Source of the DNA: RH-AL1 sp964244495
Lineage (GTDB): Bacteria; Pseudomonadota; Alphaproteobacteria; Rhizobiales; Beijerinckiaceae
Length of the DNA stretch: 64,000 nt
Reading direction: 5' to 3'
Assembly: GCA_964244495.1 (NCBI GenBank)
Contig: CAXTIU010000006.1
Coordinates: forward strand, 1-64,000
The notes beneath the pieces were generated by a model, which did no database searches, was not told where the DNA came from, and saw only the letters and a program-made list of their open reading frames with translations. Below, piece after piece: positions 1-8,703 of this stretch (positions are counted from its first letter, which is position 1; every line of letters begins with the position of its first letter). A program made the translations under genes and the position numbers.

Positions 1-57
1 GCATCGCGTCCGCCAGCAGCCGCTTCAGCTTGGCGTTCTCGTCCTCGAGCGCCTTTA
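1..57 (-). pseudogene. IS3-family OrfA fragment (3' part), cut by the window edge
   Basis: Read on the minus strand this stretch encodes KALEDENAKLKRLLADAM, the leucine-zipper end typical of IS3-family OrfA proteins. Only about 18 residues are inside the window. The reading frame ends exactly where the adjacent IS630 element begins, so that element probably landed in the OrfA gene. The expected upstream part of OrfA is not found on the far side of the IS630 element, so a further deletion or rearrangement must have removed it. The call rests on this short motif alone. Confidence 0.6.
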
Positions 58-1215
58 TACCAACCTGCGTTGATCAGCACTTATGAGCCCATGTGCGCAG
101 CCCGAGGCTCATGATGCGCCAGGGCTTGTCGACAAGGTTGCGCCAAGCGTAGCAGCAGTGGTCGACGATGTCGGTGTAGGAGGCGAAGACGCGGTTCGAC
201 AGCCAGTTCTCGCGCATGAACTGCCAGACGTTCTCAACCGGGTTCAGCTCCGGCGAGCGGGGCGGCAGCGGCAGCGGGGTGATGTTGGCAGGCACGTCGA
301 GCTTGGCCGATCCGTGCCATCCGGCCTGGTCGAGCAGCACCACGGCATGGCAGCCGGCATCGACCGTCAGGCTGATCTCCGCCAGGTGCGCGATCATGGC
401 GTCGGTGTCGCACCAGGGCGTGACGAGGCCAGCGCCCTTGCCCTTGGCCGGGCAGATCGCCCCGAAGATGTAGGCCGACTTGGTGCGCTGGTCGTGCGGT
501 GCACGGGCCGGGTGCCGCGCTTGGCCCAGCGGCGGGTGATGCTGTTCTTCTGGCCGATCCTCGCCTCGTCCTGCCACCACAGCTCTATGGCGATGCCGTC
601 CGGGAGTTGTGCCTCGATCGCTTGCGGTTGGGCCGGAAGGCTTTTTAAAAGCTTCGATCGCCTCCTCATCCTGGGCACGGTGCTGCGGCCGCGCCGACAG
701 CTTGCGGTAGCCCAGCTTGCGCAACTCGCGCCCGACCGTGGTGTCGTCCAGGCTGATGCGGAACTCCTCAAACACCCACCAGGCGAGGTCGCGCAGCCGC
801 CAGCGCACCACGCCATGGATGGCAGGCATCGGTCCGCTCTCCACCAGGCGCACCAGCGCTTGACGCTGCGCCTCGTTGAGCTTGGAGGGCTGACCTGGCG
901 CCTTGCCATCGATCAGCCCGGCTAAACCTTCGGCGTTGAAGGCCAACACCCAGTCGCGCACCGTTTGCAGCCCGACACCGCCAACCCGCGCCGCGTCGCT
1001 GCGCGTACCGCCATCATAGATCGCCGCCAAGGCCAGCAGGCGGCGGGTCGGGGCCGCGTCCTTGCTGGCCTTCGCCGCCAGCCTCACGGCGGCAGCATCG
1101 AAATCCTCGCGTAGCGGGATCGGCACACTCATGGCGGATGCTCCTCATCCACCCTATGGAATCACCTCGCAGCTCACCTGAAAAGCCCACAAGTCCCGCT
1201 CAGCGCACTTTGGTA
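58..1215. mobile_element. IS630-family insertion sequence, about 1.16 kb
   Basis: The element is bounded by imperfect terminal inverted repeats of about 25 bp at 58-82 and 1191-1215. Both begin TACCAA and end ACTT, and 19 of 25 positions match. TA dinucleotides flank both ends (56-57 and 1216-1217), as expected for the TA target duplication of the IS630/Tc1-mariner superfamily. The single transposase gene inside is frameshifted. The left flank is an IS3 OrfA fragment, so this is a nested insertion. Confidence 0.8.
74..1132 (-). pseudogene. IS630-family DDE transposase with two compensating frameshifts
   Basis: The N-terminal third is a helix-turn-helix region (RSDAARVGGVGLQTVRDWV) and the C-terminal third has the DDE-end signature (SPELNPVENVW). 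The middle part, carrying the first catalytic aspartate in WWQDEARIGQKN, lies in a different frame. Reading from the N-terminus, one extra base near 641-652 (a T/A run) and one missing base near 504-511 shift the frame out and back. A continuous 352-residue frame exists, but its middle 60 or so residues are nonsense and lack the catalytic aspartate. It is therefore likely inactive unless the A-run supports programmed frameshifting; a second, separate shift makes that unlikely. Sequencing error is an alternative. Confidence 0.8.
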
Positions 1216-1395
1216 TAACCCATCCTCCCGTGTCACTCTTGCCGCCTCCCCTCGTGGCAGCCGCCGGCGGCGTCAAGGCCTGGTATCGATTCTGAGACAA
1301 ATCAGGCGCGGGCAGGCCAGTTATGGGTCGCTGGCGCAAGGCGTGGTCAGCGCACGACGGCCGAGCCGTGAGCCGGTCGCGCGCCGCAGGGGCGC

Positions 1396-2274
1396 TCAGC
1401 CGAGCACCGCCGGCTTCAGTTCCTCCTCGGCCCATCGGCGGAAGGTGGTCGGCCCGGTGGTTTCGAGCGTGCGCGGGGTCGCGTTGTCCATGCCCTCGTT
1501 CTTGGCGCGCATCATGTCGACGTAGCCCTGGGCGAAGGCCTCGCCCGTGCCGCGCTCCAGCAACTGCGCCTTGGCGCGCTCGAACGGGACCTGTTGGTAG
1601 CGCACCTCGCGGCCGAGCACGGCGGAGAGGATAGCGGCGAGGTCGTCGTAGGACAGGTCCTCCGGTCCGAGCAGCGGCACGTCCTCCCGACCCGTCCAGG
1701 AGCGGTCCCGCAGCAGCCGGGCCGCGACCGCCCCCATGTCGCGCGTTGCGGTGTGGGGTACCTTCCTATCCGGATCGAGCGGACCAAACATCCGACCCTG
1801 CCTGATCGCGTCCACCTGCTGCAGCGCGTTCTCCATGAAGGCCGGCATGGCGAGGCCGCGCACCGCGGCGCCGGTCTCGCTGAGAAGGTCGACCATGCGG
1901 AACGACGCGGAGAGCAGCCCGGCCCGGTCCTGCCATCGGGAGCCGCGCCCGAGCACGGTGACGACGACGACGCGCGCGACGCCATGGCGGCGGATCGCTT
2001 CGGCCGCGGGGCGGGTGAAGTCGAGATAGGTTGCATCCAGCGTTCCCGCCGTGTTGGGCGGCGCGACCCAGAACAGCGCCTCCGCACCGTCGAGGGCGCG
2101 GTCGATCACGGCCGCCTGGCCGTGCGAGCCCTCGAAGACCTCGACGCGGTCGCGGACCGTGTCCGGCAGCTTGCCTGGGTCACGGGCGACGAGGCGCACC
2201 TTCTCGCCGGCCTCGAGCAGGTGGCGGACGACGTGGTGCCCGATCTGGCCGGTCGGCGTGGTGATGACGATCAT
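1396..2274 (-). CDS. NmrA-like NAD(P)-binding oxidoreductase
   Basis: A protein of about 292 residues with an N-terminal Rossmann fold: TPTGQIGHHVVRHLL carries the GxxGxxG dinucleotide loop at residues 6-12, followed by the basic patch VRLVARD that suggests NADP preference. It belongs to the atypical short-chain dehydrogenase (NmrA/azoreductase-like) group, whose members act as quinone or azo reductases or as redox-sensing regulators; the substrate cannot be told. I start it at the ATG at 2274 because the fold begins there directly, although the frame stays open upstream. It is divergently arranged with an AraC-family regulator 100 bp away, a common pairing in which the regulator controls the reductase. 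Confidence 0.8.
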   Translation of the reverse strand: MIVITTPTGQIGHHVVRHLLEAGEKVRLVARDPGKLPDTVRDRVEVFEGSHGQAAVIDRALDGAEALFWVAPPNTAGTLDATYLDFTRPAAEAIRRHGVARVVVVTVLGRGSRWQDRAGLLSASFRMVDLLSETGAAVRGLAMPAFMENALQQVDAIRQGRMFGPLDPDRKVPHTATRDMGAVAARLLRDRSWTGREDVPLLGPEDLSYDDLAAILSAVLGREVRYQQVPFERAKAQLLERGTGEAFAQGYVDMMRAKNEGMDNATPRTLETTGPTTFRRWAEEELKPAVLG

Positions 2275-2374
2275 GCGAGGCCTCTCCGATGGACGCCGGC
2301 ACGAGATAGACCGGGAGCCGCGCACCAGCTACACGCGATCGTCGCTCGTTTCTTCGCCATCGTCCGGGAGTTTC

Positions 2375-3310
2375 ATGGATCCGCTGTCCGGCGTCCTCGC
2401 GCTCCTGAAGCCGCGGAGCTACCTCACCGCTGGCTTCGACGTCGGCGGGGACTGGGCCGTGCGCTTCGACAATCAGGCCGGCGCGATCAAGTGCTACGCC
2501 GTGACGAGCGGCGCCTGCTGGCTGAGGGTCGATGGCCTCGACGATCCAGTCAGGATCGACGTGGGCGACTGTTTCGTGCTGCCGAGCGGCCGGTCCTTCA
2601 CCCTCGCCAGCGACATGGCCCTGTCCCCGGTGGCGGCCCGTGACGTGTTCGCCGGTGCGCGGCACGGCGGCGTGGTCGTGCACAACGGCGGGGGCAACCT
2701 GTTCCTCGCCGGCACGCGCTTCGAGGTCGACGGGCGCAAGGCGCGGGCGCTGCTCGGGGCGCTTCCGCCGGTCGTCCATCTCGATGCGGCGGAGGAGCAG
2801 GCGGCGCTGCGCTGGTCAATCGAGCGGATGATGGTCGAGGTGCGCGAGGGCAGGCCCGGCGCGTCGCTCGCCACGCATCACCTCGCCCACATGATGCTCC
2901 TGCAGGCGCTGCGGCTCTACCTGTCCCGGCAGGCGGGCGATCAGGTCGGCTGGTTCTACGCGCTCGCCGATCCGCGGCTGAGCGCGGCGATCGGAGCCAT
3001 GCATGCCGACCCGGCCCATCGCTGGACGCTTGGCGAACTGGCGGGTCGGGCCGGGCTGTCGCGATCGGTCTTCACGCAGCGCTTCCGCGAGAAGGTCGGC
3101 GAGACCCCGATCGCCTACCTCACCCGCTGGCGCATGATGCTGGCGGGCGAGCGGCTTGCGACCAGCCGCGAACCGCTGGCGCAGACAGCCCACGCGTTCG
3201 GCTACGCGTCCGAGAACGCCTTCAACACGGCTTTCAAGCGAGTGATGGGCCGCTCGCCGCGTCGCTACGCCCGCGCGGAGGCGGGCAGCTCCCTCGGGGC
3301 GGACGCGTGA
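2375..3310 (+). CDS. AraC-family transcriptional regulator with cupin sensor
   Basis: A 311-residue regulator. Residues 1-180 look like the cupin-type sensor of AraC regulators (DVGGDWAVRF, then CFVLPSGRSF). The C-terminal 100 residues contain the double helix-turn-helix, with LGELAGRAGLSRSVFTQRF as the first recognition motif and AFGYASENAFNTAFKRVMG as the second. The start at 2375 places the sensor domain at the N-terminus; an open frame continues upstream into the divergent gene but has no coding character. It most likely controls the divergent NmrA-like reductase. The effector is unknown. Confidence 0.88.
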   Translation: MDPLSGVLALLKPRSYLTAGFDVGGDWAVRFDNQAGAIKCYAVTSGACWLRVDGLDDPVRIDVGDCFVLPSGRSFTLASDMALSPVAARDVFAGARHGGVVVHNGGGNLFLAGTRFEVDGRKARALLGALPPVVHLDAAEEQAALRWSIERMMVEVREGRPGASLATHHLAHMMLLQALRLYLSRQAGDQVGWFYALADPRLSAAIGAMHADPAHRWTLGELAGRAGLSRSVFTQRFREKVGETPIAYLTRWRMMLAGERLATSREPLAQTAHAFGYASENAFNTAFKRVMGRSPRRYARAEAGSSLGADA

Positions 3311-3406
3311 TCCTGACGAGTTTACCCGCGATCGACGCTCGCCGTAGGGAACGTCATGACGGCGTTCCCATGCTTGCCGCCGCGCCGGCGAGCAGGGCGT
3401 TTCCGC

Positions 3407-4207
3407 CTATAGCGGGGACGGACGAAATCCTTGGCCACCCACGCACCTGCCGGATGCCGCGCGCGTCTTCCGCCTCGCACTCGAACGGAGCGCCCGAAAC
3501 GTTGCGTACCGACCGGCAGCCACCGTCCGCTTCGTGACACCACTCGACCGAAAGCGAACGCTGGTATTTTCCGCTAAAATCGACCGGGTCGCTTCGGCCA
3601 AGGCGCGCTTGATCCACGCGCCGTTGAAGCGAATGCAGTAAACCGGGGTTCCGGGCTGAAAGCGCCAGCCTTCAGACAGGGGACCGACATCGATCGGGGC
3701 GAACCCGAACTGATCATGCAGGTCTGAGACGACCTTTTTAGCGTCCGCGTCGTCGCCGGCGAAAGGTAACGCGCGCCGGTCGAACGAGCCAGTGGGCTGA
3801 CCATCCCGGTCGAAATGCGGCATTAGGATCGCATTGAAAGCCTTAACGACCTTCGAGTCCGGAAGATGCCTCGCCAGCATCTCGCTACTGGTCGTTTCCC
3901 TGCTGTTCAACTCGGGGATCGCATCATCACGGCCGGGATAGTAGTTGTTTGTGTCTATCACGATTTTGCCTTCAAGCGGCTCGACCGGAACGGCCTTGTG
4001 ATGCTTCATGGTGATCGCGACGACGACGATGTCGCCGAACCTCGCTGCCTCATCAATGGTGCCAGCCTTGCAGGCTATGACGGCACACTCGCTGAATAAT
4101 GTCTGCGGGCCGCGTGAGTTGCTGATCATGACTTCGTGGCCGGCCTTCACGCCCGCGCCGGCCAGAGAGCGGCCGACGTAGCCCGCGCCGATGATGCCGA
4201 TCTTCAT
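3407..4207 (-). CDS. NADPH-dependent F420 reductase-like / NAD(P)-binding protein, 3' end probably frameshifted
   Basis: The first 210 residues form a Rossmann domain of the F420-dependent NADP reductase-like group: IGIIGAGYVGRSLAGAG with GxGxxG, SNSRGP in the NADP phosphate region, and VVKAFNAI further on. These proteins are NADP-binding reductases of mostly unknown substrate. Homology fades after RALAEATR, and the last 56 or so residues are rich in R, S and A with no recognisable pattern. A stop codon (minus-strand TAG, 3574-3576) sits in the neighbouring frame exactly where a family member would end, so a one-base insertion near 3580 has probably replaced the original C-terminus. The enzyme core looks intact. 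Confidence 0.7.
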   Translation of the reverse strand: MKIGIIGAGYVGRSLAGAGVKAGHEVMISNSRGPQTLFSECAVIACKAGTIDEAARFGDIVVVAITMKHHKAVPVEPLEGKIVIDTNNYYPGRDDAIPELNSRETTSSEMLARHLPDSKVVKAFNAILMPHFDRDGQPTGSFDRRALPFAGDDADAKKVVSDLHDQFGFAPIDVGPLSEGWRFQPGTPVYCIRFNGAWIKRALAEATRSILAENTSVRFRSSGVTKRTVAAGRYATFRALRSSARRKTRAASGRCVGGQGFRPSPL

Positions 4208-4309
4208 GGTCCAAATTCGTGTCGATGTCAGGCGGAACCCAGCGGTCGCTCCCAGGTGTTCGCAATCAGGCCCGGCTGCCTGCTGCGCGGCGAGGGGCTA
4301 CGCTATCGT

Positions 4310-4714
4310 CTAGCAGAGTTCGTCGGTCGGGAACTGCGCCCGCCCGTGCCCGAGCGACCGGTTATCGTCGGTGTTGGCGACCCGCGCAACGACGATGTCG
4401 GATGGTGCGATCCTGCACCGCTCCGCCAACCGCTCGCATAGAAGTCGGCGGAACGTTTCCTTCGCCTCGCGGCCGCGGGTACGAATGGTCACCCGCAGCG
4501 AAACCCGCTTGTCGGTCCGGAGGGAATGTCGAGCTTGGCGTCCTCCAAGACCACATGTGTCGCCCGATGCTCGTGCGCGATCCGTTGGTGGTCGCCGGGC
4601 GGGACCTGAAAAGCTTCCGTGACGGCATCGTTGGTGGCGTCGAGAAGCGTCTTCGATGAGGCGGGAGGCCCGCTGCCGAAGGCGGTGGTCGCCGACGAAG
4701 CCTATGAGCGGCAT
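4310..4714 (-). pseudogene. Tautomerase-family protein, broken by two frameshifts
   Basis: Three pieces in different frames align end to end with a tautomerase of about 130 residues. It starts at the ATG at 4714 (MPLI, with the family's Pro-1). The second piece covers DATNDAVTEAFQVPPGDH and RATHVVLEDAKLDIP, about 4510-4640. The third covers SLRVTIRTRGREAKETF and AERCRIAPSDIVV to a TAG at 4310. The order and total length fit a single gene with frameshifts near 4640-4680 and 4510-4525. The family performs keto-enol tautomerisation with Pro-1 as base. The gene cannot produce a full protein as it stands. Confidence 0.65.
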
Positions 4715-4937
4715 GGCAGCACCGGGCCTAAGAGCCCAGTGGGACCGTCCTTCGGGTCGCTCGCGTCTCGACGTATACGGCTCGAACGTCCAAGCCATCG
4801 GCACGTTGAGTTGACCCATGACGGTGCCGGTGAAGAGGCGCGCCTTCGGGACGCCGAGGAAGTCGTCGGAGGCGAGCGCCGTGGCGACGACGTCGAGGGT
4901 TGGATAAAGCCTGGCCTCGGCGACTTGCACCTGCAGT
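4715..4937 (-). pseudogene. Unrecognised gene fragment upstream of the tautomerase remnant
   Basis: The minus strand stays open here and reads with clear coding character (LYPTLDVVATALASDDFLG, then ARLFTGTVMGQLNVPMAWTF), running up to the tautomerase start. I do not recognise the family. The FTGTV and TFEP elements faintly recall cupin proteins, but no metal-binding histidine pattern can be seen. Its upstream end meets the point where the plus-strand alpha/beta-hydrolase remnant begins, near 4937. That position therefore looks like a recombination junction joining two truncated genes. Confidence 0.2.
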
Positions 4938-5599
4938 TCAGCCGCACCCTGGCTCTGATCGGATCGGGTTGGAGGGTCCTGCGGCCGCAACCGCGCGGCA
5001 TAGCGGCGTCCACGAGGCCGATGGAAGGCGTCACCCTCCACGACCTCGCCGACGACGTCGCGAGCGTGATCCGAGCCCTCGGCGGTGGCGGACGGGCGGT
5101 CCTCCTCGGACACGCCTACGGCAATGCGGTCGCCCGTATGATCGCGACCGATCACGGCGACTTGGTGAGCGCCGTGATCATCGCCGCCGCCTCCGCCGAC
5201 GACGCCCCGGCGGAGATCGCGACGGCGCTTTTCGTCGCGGGCGACACGTCCCTTCCGCGCGCCGAGCGCGTCCGCGCGTTGCGCAAGGCCTTCTTCGCGC
5301 CTTGTCACGACGCCAGCGCCTGGCTCGAAGGTTGACATCCGCAGACGTTGGCCATGCAGCGCGCCGCGTTGCACACCGTCGAATCACGCAGCTACGTGGC
5401 GGGCGGGGAAGCGCCGCTCCTAGACATTTTCGGGAACGAAGATCCGTTCAAGCCCATAGGTTCTCGGGACGACCTGCGGCGTAAGCTCGGCCCCCGCGTA
5501 TCGACGATGGTCATCGATGACGCCAGTCATGCCCCGTTCCCCGAACAGCCGCAGGCGATCGCCGACGCGATCGTGCCTTGGGCTTCACGCTTCCTGTAA
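4938..5599 (+). pseudogene. Alpha/beta-hydrolase, 5'-truncated and interrupted by an in-frame TGA
   Basis: The frame reads GWRVLRPQPRG, then the nucleophile-elbow region LLGHAYGNAVAR, and after an in-frame TGA at 5333-5335 continues as HPQTLAMQRAAL to the C-terminal part with DIFGNEDPFKP and the catalytic-histidine region DDASHAPFPEQP. Both halves are in the same frame, so one nonsense change (probably TGG to TGA, at WLEG-stop-HP) divides the gene. The first 40-50 residues with the oxyanion strand are missing. The elbow has alanine where serine is usual. A downstream ATG at 5348 with its 83-residue frame is just the C-terminal remnant. Confidence 0.65.
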
Positions 5600-5899
5600 G
5601 CCGTCGGAGCGTCCTTTGGAGGCGCGAACGTCAGTGACGATGGGTCCATGTCTCGACGCGAGCGCTGTCGCGTCACACCCCCTTTCAGCGGAGGCAACTC
5701 CGCCATGGTTCGGGTCGTCCGACGATCGACCTTCCGAACCGCCGGGACTGAGGTCGCGCGCGACGGAGGCGCGGTGGACCCGTTCGGCCTCCTCCCGCCA
5801 CGAGGGTGAGCGGCCAGGGCGAGGCAGGCGGTGACGTTGACGACGACATCGATACCGTCACGGAGATCGACGAGGCCGGCCAGCACCGCCGCCCGATCC

Positions 5900-6177
5900 G
5901 CGTCGTCCACGCTAGGCTGGTCAAGCGCCGGCACCCGCACTTCACGCCCACCTCGACCTCCTGGCTCAACGTCGTCGAGGGCCGGTTCCCGCTGCTGACC
6001 CGGCGTTGCCTGCAGCGCGGCGCGTTTCAGAGCACGGACGCGCTGGAAGCCGCCATTGCAGCCTAAATCGAGTACCCCAATACTGATCCGCGGCCGTTCA
6101 CACGGACCAAGTCCGCCGACGCCATCCTCGCCGACGGCGTACGTTTCCGTCAGGAAACATCCAACTCAGACCGCTAG
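5900..6177 (+). pseudogene. IS630-family transposase, C-terminal remnant
   Basis: The signature HFTPTSTSWLNVVEGRFPLL is the third-carboxylate region of an IS630-family transposase different from the one at the start of the window. It is followed by STDALEAAIAA, an in-frame TAA at 6064-6066, and then the continuing family sequence NTDPRPFTRTKSADAIL and FRQETSNSDR to a TAG at 6175. The N-terminal two thirds are absent. Nothing recognisable lies between the alpha/beta-hydrolase remnant (5599) and this piece. The stretch 6178-6433 after it holds no convincing gene. Confidence 0.7.
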
Positions 6178-6433
6178 GCTGTGGCAGCCCTGGGGACCGT
6201 CGACGCTTTCGGCTGAGCGTTCAGGGCCCATCACGCCTGCGTCGCGATGGTCCTGGCGGCGACGAGTTCGGCCGCTGCCTTCGCGCTGCGCATCGCCGGC
6301 TTAGTTTTCTTCCGCATCCCGACCTGATACAGCCTGCTACCTCCGGCGGGCTGGTCGGTGCGCTCCGATGGCGCTCGACAGCGTGCTTCGTCGCGCGACC
6401 GGGCGCACGCGATGGAAGGGGCGGACTTCATCA

Positions 6434-7594
6434 ATGAACCAGCCGGCCGATCTGCCCGACGAGGAGGCCGGCTGCCGCGGGTCGCTGCTTCCGGGCCGAA
6501 GGCCGGTCGAGCGGGCCTCGGGGCTGACCGTCTTTGCAGCGATCTTCGCCGCGGTGGTGTTCGTCTACCTGATACACTCGATCCTGCTCCCTTTCGTGAT
6601 GGCCGGTGCCTTGGCGTTCGTTTGCACGCCGCTGATCGATCGACTGACCGCACGCATGCACCTGCCGCGATTGGCTGCCGCCGCGCTCGTCTTCGTCATG
6701 CTCGTGGCGGTGCTTGGCGTCGTCGGATACATCGCCGCGCCCTCCCTCATCGACGAGATGAAGGGCACGATCACCGATCTGCAGACCACGATCCAGCGTA
6801 CCATCGAAAGTGCGCTCGGCTCCGGCAAGGTCGAATTGCTGGGCCAGCAGACCGACGCCGCGCAACTTGCCAAGCAGGCGATGGACGGATTCCGCCAGGC
6901 GGTGCTCCAGGCCGACGTCATCGCACTTCTAGCCGGAGGCGGTATCGTCGCCATCGTCGGCCTCTTCCTGACGTTGGTGCTCCTCTTCTACTTCCTCGTC
7001 GGCGGTCCCGTCATCGGTCGGGGGATGGTCGCTCTGGTGCCGCCGAGGCAGCGCCCTCTCGTCGAGGCGATTTGGGCGCAGCTTTCCCCGGTGCTCTTTC
7101 GCTACTTCGCCGGTGTCGGGCTGGTCGTGCTCTACGCGAGCATCGCCGCCTACATCGGGCTCGGCCTGTTCCTCCACCTCAAGAACGTGGTGGTCCTGGC
7201 CGTGGTTGCCGGCTTCGCCGAGATGATCCCGGTGGTCGGGCCCTTGTTCTCGGCGACCATCGCCGGCTTCGCGGCGATCCGCAGCTCGCACGGATACGGC
7301 GACATCGTCGCCTACATCGCTTACGCCACCTTGCTCAGGATCTCCATCGACGAGTTCATCAGCCCATTGATCCTGGGCCGCGCCGGCCGCATCCATCCGA
7401 GCCTGGTCATCTTCTGCCTCCTGACCGGCGGCGTGCTCTTCAACGTCGTCGGCGTCGTACTCGCCGTCCCGGTGGCCCTGACGATCAGGATCGTGCTCGC
7501 CACGCTCTACGAGGAACGTCCCGACGAGACCGACGGGGGAAAAAGTATGGAGCGGGAAGCGACGCGTCTACCTTCACGGACGGTGACGGCCTGA
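6434..7594 (+). CDS. AI-2E family transporter (PerM/YdiK-type permease)
   Basis: A membrane protein of about 386 residues with hydrophobic segments near residues 35-55 (VFAAIFAAVVFVYLIHSILL), 60-80, 90-112 and several in the C-terminal half, including VVVLAVVAGFAEMIPVVGPL and LLTGGVLFNVVGVVLAVPVA. The PVVGP motif and the loop-rich second quarter are typical of the AI-2E/PerM exporter family, which includes autoinducer-2 exporters and Na+/H+ antiporters. The substrate here is unknown. I chose the ATG at 6434, preceded by GGAAGGGG about 13 bases upstream, over the ATG at 6368. It stands alone between IS debris and the hopanoid operon. Confidence 0.85.
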   Translation: MNQPADLPDEEAGCRGSLLPGRRPVERASGLTVFAAIFAAVVFVYLIHSILLPFVMAGALAFVCTPLIDRLTARMHLPRLAAAALVFVMLVAVLGVVGYIAAPSLIDEMKGTITDLQTTIQRTIESALGSGKVELLGQQTDAAQLAKQAMDGFRQAVLQADVIALLAGGGIVAIVGLFLTLVLLFYFLVGGPVIGRGMVALVPPRQRPLVEAIWAQLSPVLFRYFAGVGLVVLYASIAAYIGLGLFLHLKNVVVLAVVAGFAEMIPVVGPLFSATIAGFAAIRSSHGYGDIVAYIAYATLLRISIDEFISPLILGRAGRIHPSLVIFCLLTGGVLFNVVGVVLAVPVALTIRIVLATLYEERPDETDGGKSMEREATRLPSRTVTA

Positions 7595-8265
7595 GCGGCC
7601 GAGGACGTCCCGCGAGCCGCCGGTTCCGAGCGCCCGCGCGCGGCTGAAGCGATGGATCGCATCGTGGACGCGCTCCAGCGCTGCGGTTCCTTCTCGGTCC
7701 CCGCAGGACATCGGAGTCGCCGCCGGTCCACCGCGAGTATTTTTCGTCTGCCACACACATTCTCGCGTCAGGATGCGTCATGCGTCAGGACTCCGAAAGG
7801 GTCGCAGGCGCCTTGACCGGAGAAACTTGGAACGAGCAAGGCAGAAATACCTTACGGCGAGCCTGTCACGGCCGCAAGCCTCTGGGAAGGTGAGGCTCAT
7901 ACCCAAACGCGTTCACGACGCGGTCCGACGCCGTGACTTCCGCGATCCAGACCTTGGCGCTCGAGTCGATCGGCCGATGATCGACGGGCCGCTTCCGCAT
8001 GCGGGATGACTGATTACACCAGCCTGAATTCCTGAACCGATAGGGAAAAACATCAATAAGTATGGAATTCTTCGGAAAGGCTGAGTTGTCTACACATTTG
8101 ATTGCTTGATCGGGATCGGCAAGACGTTTTGGTGGTCATCAATCAAAGAGGCTTTAGGCCCGAAAGGGCATGACAGGCGGTTAGCGACGTGTTCATCCGT
8201 GCGCCGGCGCAAGGAGGCTGCCGCATCGACAATCGCCTACGCGCATGTTACTGCATAGCATGATT
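7595..8265. other. Intergenic stretch of 671 bp without a recognised gene
   Basis: No frame in this stretch has both coding character and a plausible start. The first 400 bases are high-GC. Bases about 8010-8160 are clearly lower in GC and could hold promoter sequence. A short stem with a GAAA loop (GCCC-GAAA-GGGC) lies near 8158-8170, too small to call a terminator. Near 7770-7797 the motif GCGTCAGGA occurs twice, around a GCGTCATGC. Confidence 0.5.
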
Positions 8266-8388
8266 TTATGAGTTCGCTGAACTACCCTCTGGATGCATGG
8301 TCATGCTCTCGATGAGGTCATCTCGCGCGATGCGACACGGTTTTCCGTCGGGGGCCAGCTCATTGAACATCACCGCCGAAACGAGCAT
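8266..8388 (-). CDS. Small protein of 40 residues, function unknown
   Basis: An ATG at 8388 is preceded by GGAGAAGGA, with GGAG seven bases from the start, a good ribosome-binding site. The frame encodes a soluble 40-residue peptide containing ELAPDGKPCRIARDD and ending SSANS before TAA. It is not hydrophobic and has one cysteine. I do not recognise it. It is divergent from the hopanoid operon, whose first gene begins 315 bp away, and that gap holds nothing else recognisable. Support comes only from the ribosome-binding site and composition. Confidence 0.4.
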   Translation of the reverse strand: MLVSAVMFNELAPDGKPCRIARDDLIESMTMHPEGSSANS

Positions 8389-8703
8389 CTTCCTTCTCCA
8401 TGCGATGACTTCTCCGGTCGCGGCTCTTGGACGAGGAGATGCACGGCTTGCCGCGCGGACCCATCGCTGCCGGCACGGCAGCGCCACACCTCGGCGGCTT
8501 CGCACCGGTCCTCGGTCAAGCCAGCGTCTGCGCCGCGCCAAAGGGAAGGCGCCGGGCGCGCTGAGGGTGCCGGCTCGCGGCGGGAACGCCTCGCGCGCTG
8601 AAAGCCTCGCGCTTCCACCTGAGCGGGTCTGCCGCCCCCTCCGGCTGTCGCTCGATCGCCACGCGGCGGTGTTCGTGTGCATGCGCCGGGGCAAGGCGAC
8701 GTC

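Noticed and set aside
6236..6325. A short minus-strand frame encoding a basic 28-residue peptide (MRKKTKPAMRSAKAAAELV)
   Set aside because: It looks coding-like but is very short, has no ribosome-binding site and lies in decayed DNA. Not enough support to call a gene.
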